Assembly (NCBI RefSeq): GCF_039645585.1
Contig: NZ_CP147915.1
Coordinates: 1,922,001 to 1,986,000 of the forward strand
Length of the DNA: 64,000 nt
Direction of reading: 5' to 3'
Source of the DNA: Sulfurimonas sp. HSL-1656
GTDB lineage: Bacteria > Campylobacterota > Campylobacteria > Campylobacterales > Sulfurimonadaceae
The translations under genes were made by a program, and so were the position numbers. The number at the start of each line of letters is the position of its first letter. Positions within the stretch are counted from its first letter, which is position 1. Shown here piece by piece: positions 59,669 through 64,000 of this stretch. Below the pieces are notes generated by a model. The model did not search any database and had not been told where the DNA came from. It saw only the letters and a list, made by a program, of their open reading frames with translations.

Positions 59669-61111
59669 ATGAATATGAAAAAACGATTTGAATCCCCGGA
59701 GACCAACACGCCTCCGGTCAACCTGTCGCGCCGCGAGGCGCTCAAACTGATGGGGATCTCCCCGATTGCCGCCGGCGTCCTTGCCGGCAGCGGCAGCAGC
59801 AGTTTCAACGAAGCCCGGGCCTCGGAGGCCAAGGGCAAGATCGTTATCGTCGGCGGGGGTGCGGGCGGTATCATGGCGATGGCGCGCCTGCACCGCGCCC
59901 TCTCCGATCCCGACATCACCCTCATCGCCCCGAACGAAAAGCATCTTTACCAGCCGGGCCAGGTCTTTATGGCCGCGGGCGAATACACCTTCGATGATAT
60001 CGTCAAAGAGAACCGGGAGTTCATCCCCGAAGACGTCAACTGGATCAAGGACGAGGTCAAGACCTTCGATCCCGACAACAACAGGGTCATCACCCGTGCG
60101 GGCGAGGAGATCGCCTACGACTACCTCGTCGTTGCAACGGGCCTGCAGTACCATTACGAATGGATCGAGGGGCTGAGTGCCGACATGATCGGCCAAAACG
60201 GCATCTCCAGTGTCTACCTGAACGACCCCGAAAAGGGGACGGCCGACGGCGGTTCGATCACCTGGCAGTGGTTCAACGATCTCAAAGCCGCGGCGAAAAC
60301 AGGGAATCCGAAGGTCATCTGTACCCAGCCGGGCACGCCGATCAAGTGCGGCGGCGCCCCGCAGAAGATCCTCTACCTCAGCGACGACTTCCTCAAGCGC
60401 GACGGTCTCAGCGCGGCGTTCACCTTTGCGACGACGAGCGGCAGCCTCTTCGGCGTGCCGGAGGTGAACAAGACCCTCGTCGAAGAGGTTCAGCCGCGCT
60501 ACGGCAACATCACCAACAAGTTCGGCCATAACCTCGTCGCCGTCGATGCCGCCGGCAAAGTCGCGACCTTCGAACACAAGTACGAGGTCCAGGGTGACTA
60601 CGACGAGGACCTCGAAGAGTACGATATGATCACCAAGGTCGACCGCGTGGAGATGCCGTACGACTTCCTCCATGTCGTCCCGCCGATGAGCGCGCCCGAC
60701 GCCGTCGCCTCCTCGCCGCTGGGGTGGCAGAAGGGCTCCGCCAAAGGGTGGCTCGAAGTGGACCGCTACACCCTGCAGCACCTGCGCTATCCCAATGTCT
60801 TCGGTATCGGGGATGTCTGCGGAATCCCGCTGGGCAAAACGGGGGGCAGTGCCCGCCACCACGGGCCGATCATGGTCGCCAACCTGCTGGCGCAGATGGA
60901 GGGCAAGGAACCGAAGGAGAAATTTGACGGTTATACCGTCTGTCCCCTCAAAACGCAGTATGGTAAAATCATCCTGGCCGAGTTCGACTACGACGGTGCC
61001 GCGCCCTCCTTCCCGCTTGCCGTCGGCGAAGCGCGCTGGGCGTGGTGGGCCTTTGACCTGTACATGCTCAAACCGATGTACTGGTATCTGATGATGCGGG
61101 GGTTGATGTAG
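59669..61111 (+). CDS. Tat-exported SQR/FccB-family flavoprotein
   Basis: 480 residues. The N-terminus has a twin-arginine signal (SRREALKLMG, Arg21-Arg22, then a hydrophobic stretch to ARASEA). FAD motif IVIVGGGAGGIMAMARLHRA, Cys227 in TPIKCGGAPQKILYLSDDF and Cys384 in VFGIGDVCGIPLGKTGGSAR; further Cys at 218 and 425. The PIKCGGAPQK and GIGD segments match type II (mitochondrial-like) SQR. The C-terminus AWWAFDLYMLKPMYWYLMMR is an aromatic membrane-contact helix. It would oxidise sulfide on the periplasmic side of the inner membrane. AAGGAG gives the start. Confidence 0.9.
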   Translation: MNMKKRFESPETNTPPVNLSRREALKLMGISPIAAGVLAGSGSSSFNEARASEAKGKIVIVGGGAGGIMAMARLHRALSDPDITLIAPNEKHLYQPGQVFMAAGEYTFDDIVKENREFIPEDVNWIKDEVKTFDPDNNRVITRAGEEIAYDYLVVATGLQYHYEWIEGLSADMIGQNGISSVYLNDPEKGTADGGSITWQWFNDLKAAAKTGNPKVICTQPGTPIKCGGAPQKILYLSDDFLKRDGLSAAFTFATTSGSLFGVPEVNKTLVEEVQPRYGNITNKFGHNLVAVDAAGKVATFEHKYEVQGDYDEDLEEYDMITKVDRVEMPYDFLHVVPPMSAPDAVASSPLGWQKGSAKGWLEVDRYTLQHLRYPNVFGIGDVCGIPLGKTGGSARHHGPIMVANLLAQMEGKEPKEKFDGYTVCPLKTQYGKIILAEFDYDGAAPSFPLAVGEARWAWWAFDLYMLKPMYWYLMMRGLM

Positions 61112-61114
61112 AAA

Positions 61115-61348
61115 ATGCGGAAATACGTGATAAAAGAGGGAGTGCTCTTCCTGCTCCTTCTGATCACACTGTCACTGCTGCTGCACCCGGACCTGCTGGG
61201 CGATCCGGCTTCGCGCCTGTCGCAGATGCTGGGAAGGGAGAATTACTTTCACCCCCTCCTCTACACGCTGCCGGTCTATCTGATCGTGCTTCTCTTCCGC
61301 GGCATCCTGCAGCTCTTCCGGCACCTCATCCGCCGGAACGAAGCGTAG
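61115..61348 (+). CDS. Small two-helix membrane protein
   Basis: 77 residues, 3 nt after the SQR-like gene. Two hydrophobic stretches (GVLFLLLLITLSLLL and LLYTLPVYLIVLLFRGILQL) are joined by a short loop with DPASRLSQMLGREN. The C-terminus is basic (RHLIRRNEA), so both ends are likely inside. Not recognised. As it is coupled to the exported SQR gene, it may anchor that flavoprotein or link it to the quinone pool. Confidence 0.7.
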   Translation: MRKYVIKEGVLFLLLLITLSLLLHPDLLGDPASRLSQMLGRENYFHPLLYTLPVYLIVLLFRGILQLFRHLIRRNEA

Positions 61349-61359
61349 GGCGGCTGCGC

Positions 61360-63972
61360 CTATCCCGCCAGAATCTTTCCGACGATCTCGTAAACGTTTT
61401 TAGAAATGCCCCGGTGCGCCTGTACCTTCTCCAGCGCGTCGCGCATCTGCGCCCGGCTGTGCGGGTTCAGCCGGTTGTAGGTCTTGTACGCGCCCGCCAG
61501 CCCTGCCGCGATCATCGGGTTGATCGCATCGAGGGCGATGATCTGCTCGGCAACGAAGGCGTAGCCGCTGCCGTCATAGGCGTGGAAATGATAAGGGTTG
61601 CGGGCAAAACTTCCGATCAATGCGCGCACGAGGTTCGGGACCTTGATGTTGAAGACCTCATCCTCCATCGCCGCATGCACTTTTGAGAGCGTATCGGGCT
61701 GCGGGGAGGAGGCGATGACGCTGAAATACTTCGTCATCACCAGCATATCCGTGCTGTAGCGTGCGTAGAAGTCGCGCATCGGCGCTTCGGCCGCTGCCGG
61801 TGCGCCGTGGTGCAGCAGTTGCAGTGCGGCCAGACGGTCCGTCATCGTCCGGCTTGCTTCGTACTGGGCCAGGGCGGCAGCGATGCTCTTCGAATCCTGC
61901 TGCGCCATCAGGTAGCCGAGCAGGCGGTTCTTGAGCGCACGGGCACCGATGCTCTCCGCCTCGAGTCCCACGTGTTCGGCACGGTGAAGCCCCTCGTACA
62001 GACGGCGCATCGTCGCCTCGCAGGCCACGGCGATCTCGCGCTTCAGCGCGTCGGAAGCTTCGAGAATGGCGTGCACATCGACACTCTGCTGTGCCTGCAT
62101 CAGCATCGTCACCGTCGGCAGGGAGAGCAGCTGCGCCTTGAACTGCAGGTCAAGAGATTCGTCTTCGAGAATATGGCTGAAGCTCTGCAGGAACTGGGGA
62201 CTGACCGCTTCGCCGCGCATCATCGCCTCGAGCGTCGAACGCGCAAAGGACTGGGCCGCTTCGTACCGTACGAACCCGTCGCTGTCATAGCGCATCAGGT
62301 TCATGACGTCCGCCTGCGGGTACTCCATAACGACCGGCGCGCCGAAATGACGGTTGAGCGACAGCGCGGGTTCGGAAGCCAGCCCGCCGAAGGTGAAGCT
62401 CTCCTCTTCACGGGTCACCAGCAAGATACCGCGTTCGAGCAGCGGCTGTGCCGCGGTGTCGCCCTCAAGCTGCAGCGGGAGCGTTTCGCCGCCGTGCCCC
62501 AGCAGCGCCAGGCGCAGCGGCATGCAGTAGGGCTCCTGCTTCCGGCCGTCTACCGCGTCAGGGACGATCTGCTCCAGCTTCAGCGTCAGCCTGCCCGTGG
62601 CCGCATCATAGGAGTGCTCCGCGCAGAGCGAGGGGGTGCGCTCCTGGGAGTACCACCGCGCGAACTGCGTGAGGTCTATCGGGCTGTGCTGCTGCATCGC
62701 CCAGAGGAAATCCTCCGTCCGCACCGCCTGGCCGTCGAAGGTCTCGAAGTAGAGATCCATGGCCGCGCGCCACGCCTTCTCCCCCAGGATAGTGTTGAGC
62801 ATACGGATCACTTCCGAGCCCTTTTCGTAGACCGTCGCCGTATAGAAGTTGTTGATCTCGATGTACTGTTCGGGTTTGATGGGGTGCGCGGTCGGGCCGG
62901 CATCTTCGGGGAACTGCCGCTCGCGCAGCATGTCGACATCGCGGATGCGCTGGACCACTTCGGACTGCATGTCGGCACTGAAGCTCTGGTCGCGGAAGAC
63001 GGTAAGCCCCTCTTTGAGGGTCAGCTGGAACCAGTCGCGGCAGGTGATGCGGTTCCCCGTCCAGTTGTGGAAATACTCGTGCGCAATCACGCTCTCGATC
63101 CCCAGGAAGTCGGCATCCGTCGCCGTCTCCTCGTCGGCCAGGACGTAGTGGGAGTTGAAGACGTTGAGCCCCTTGTTCTCCATCGCCCCCATGTTGAAGC
63201 TGTCCACCGCGACGATGTTGTAGACGGAGAGGTCGTAGCTGCGGCCGTAGGTCTCTTCGTCCCAGCGCATCGACGCTTTGAGCGAACGCATGGCGTGGTC
63301 GGCACGGCTTTCGTTGCCTTTGTCGACGTAGATGTTCAGTGCCACCGTGTTCCCCTCCGCCGTCGTAAAGGAGTCACTGATGTGTCCCAGGTCTCCTGCG
63401 ACCAGCGCAAAGAGGTAGGAGGGTTTCGGGAAGGGGTCATGCCAGAGGGCGTAGTGGCGCCCGTCGGGGAAGCTCCCCTCCTCTTCCAGGTTCCCGTTGC
63501 TCAGCAGCACCGGGCAGCCGGCCTGCTCCGCGATCACCTTGACGGTAAAGATGCTCATGTTGTCGGGGCGGTCGATAAAGTAGGTGATGCGGCGGAAACC
63601 GTGCGGCTCGCACTGGGTACAGTAGATGCCGCCGGAGCGGTAGAGCCCCTCGAGGGCCGTATTCTGGTCCGGGTAGATCTTCGTGACGACCTGAACCGTC
63701 GCTTCCGCACCCGGGTCGAAGATCGTCAATGCCTCCGCATCACGCGTATAGGCTTCGTCGGGGATCTTGACGTCATCGACCTTGACGCAGAGCAGTTTGA
63801 GATCATCACCGTCAAGGACCAATGGTACCGGCACGTCGCCGCGGCGCTTGACCGTCATGCGGTTGATGACCAGCGTATGCTCTTCGAAAATCTCGAACGT
63901 CAGCTCTGCCGTCAGGATCTGGTATGCCGGGGCTTCATACTCTTTCAGATAAATCGTTTTGGGTTGGGACAT
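61360..63972 (-). CDS. pepN: Aminopeptidase N (M1 family)
   Basis: 870 residues, the E. coli PepN size. Substrate motif GAMENKG and zinc site VIAHEYFHNWTGNRITCRDW followed by LKEGLTVFRDQSF. The N-terminal beta domain, the catalytic domain, the Ig-like domain and the C-terminal helical domain all follow PepN order (TIYLKEYEAPAYQI at the start, LNPHSRAQMRDALEKV near the end). It removes N-terminal residues from peptides in the cytoplasm; there is no signal peptide. It converges on the 77-aa membrane protein gene with an 11-nt gap. Confidence 0.97.
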   Translation of the reverse strand: MSQPKTIYLKEYEAPAYQILTAELTFEIFEEHTLVINRMTVKRRGDVPVPLVLDGDDLKLLCVKVDDVKIPDEAYTRDAEALTIFDPGAEATVQVVTKIYPDQNTALEGLYRSGGIYCTQCEPHGFRRITYFIDRPDNMSIFTVKVIAEQAGCPVLLSNGNLEEEGSFPDGRHYALWHDPFPKPSYLFALVAGDLGHISDSFTTAEGNTVALNIYVDKGNESRADHAMRSLKASMRWDEETYGRSYDLSVYNIVAVDSFNMGAMENKGLNVFNSHYVLADEETATDADFLGIESVIAHEYFHNWTGNRITCRDWFQLTLKEGLTVFRDQSFSADMQSEVVQRIRDVDMLRERQFPEDAGPTAHPIKPEQYIEINNFYTATVYEKGSEVIRMLNTILGEKAWRAAMDLYFETFDGQAVRTEDFLWAMQQHSPIDLTQFARWYSQERTPSLCAEHSYDAATGRLTLKLEQIVPDAVDGRKQEPYCMPLRLALLGHGGETLPLQLEGDTAAQPLLERGILLVTREEESFTFGGLASEPALSLNRHFGAPVVMEYPQADVMNLMRYDSDGFVRYEAAQSFARSTLEAMMRGEAVSPQFLQSFSHILEDESLDLQFKAQLLSLPTVTMLMQAQQSVDVHAILEASDALKREIAVACEATMRRLYEGLHRAEHVGLEAESIGARALKNRLLGYLMAQQDSKSIAAALAQYEASRTMTDRLAALQLLHHGAPAAAEAPMRDFYARYSTDMLVMTKYFSVIASSPQPDTLSKVHAAMEDEVFNIKVPNLVRALIGSFARNPYHFHAYDGSGYAFVAEQIIALDAINPMIAAGLAGAYKTYNRLNPHSRAQMRDALEKVQAHRGISKNVYEIVGKILAG

Positions 63973-64000
63973 GCTTTTTCCGTTTCTCGTAAATAGGCTG

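Overview
The window looks like chromosomal DNA of a GC-rich, sulfur-oxidising, free-living Campylobacterota, probably Sulfurimonas-like. No rRNA or marker phylogeny was available, so this rests on gene content. The evidence is the fused ispDF gene and the order mrp, ispDF, HP1021-type orphan regulator, sat-like, pgpA, which I recall from Campylobacter (Cj1606c-Cj1610). Two sulfide:quinone-reductase-family flavoproteins, a DUF3373 porin, many TTG starts and TGC-TATAAT promoters fit the same picture. I see no CRISPR array, insertion sequence or prophage.

Layout. 1-1.5 kb: end of a moxR-DUF58 operon. 1.7-1.9 kb: tRNA-Lys and tRNA-Glu, followed by an AT-rich insert (2.0-2.9 kb) with one cyclase-fold-like gene. 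3.0-10.3 kb: housekeeping and unknown genes (lytic transglycosylase, rhodanese, a DUF5718/DUF1653/SUI1 set, ABC-F, YchJ, S4 protein, lipoprotein). 10.5-12.8 kb: groESL with an unusual operator region, then tRNA-Met. 12.9-18.0 kb: a minus-strand operon of tonB, pyrC, a two-component pair, exbB, exbD, glutaredoxin and a methyltransferase. 18.1-22.0 kb: polysaccharide control genes (CpsB-type phosphatase against Wzc- and Wza-like genes). 22.1-31.6 kb: mrp-thiC, the conserved ispDF cluster, an Fe-S oxidoreductase and hemN.

31.7-51.4 kb is the most distinctive part and reads as one phosphate-starvation region. It has a complete second TonB system (DUF3450, TtpC-like ExbB, ExbB, ExbD, TonB, TPR protein, TonB-dependent receptor), a beta-helix lipoprotein with a near-identical internal duplication, two PhoB paralogues, PhoR, PhoU, PstSCAB and an OprP-type porin. 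Several promoters carry the same direct repeat, TGTAA-N6-TGTAA, always 9 nt before a -10 box, which I read as the local Pho box. The inference is that PhoB couples high-affinity phosphate import through Pst to outer-membrane uptake through OprP and a TonB-dependent route.

51.4-54.9 kb: a response regulator and a large hybrid kinase. 55.0-55.8 kb: a membrane protein with a peptide-deformylase fold that has lost its active-site residues. 55.9-61.3 kb: a sulfide-oxidation cluster with one cytoplasmic-type and one Tat-exported SQR-family flavoprotein. 61.4-64.0 kb: aminopeptidase N.
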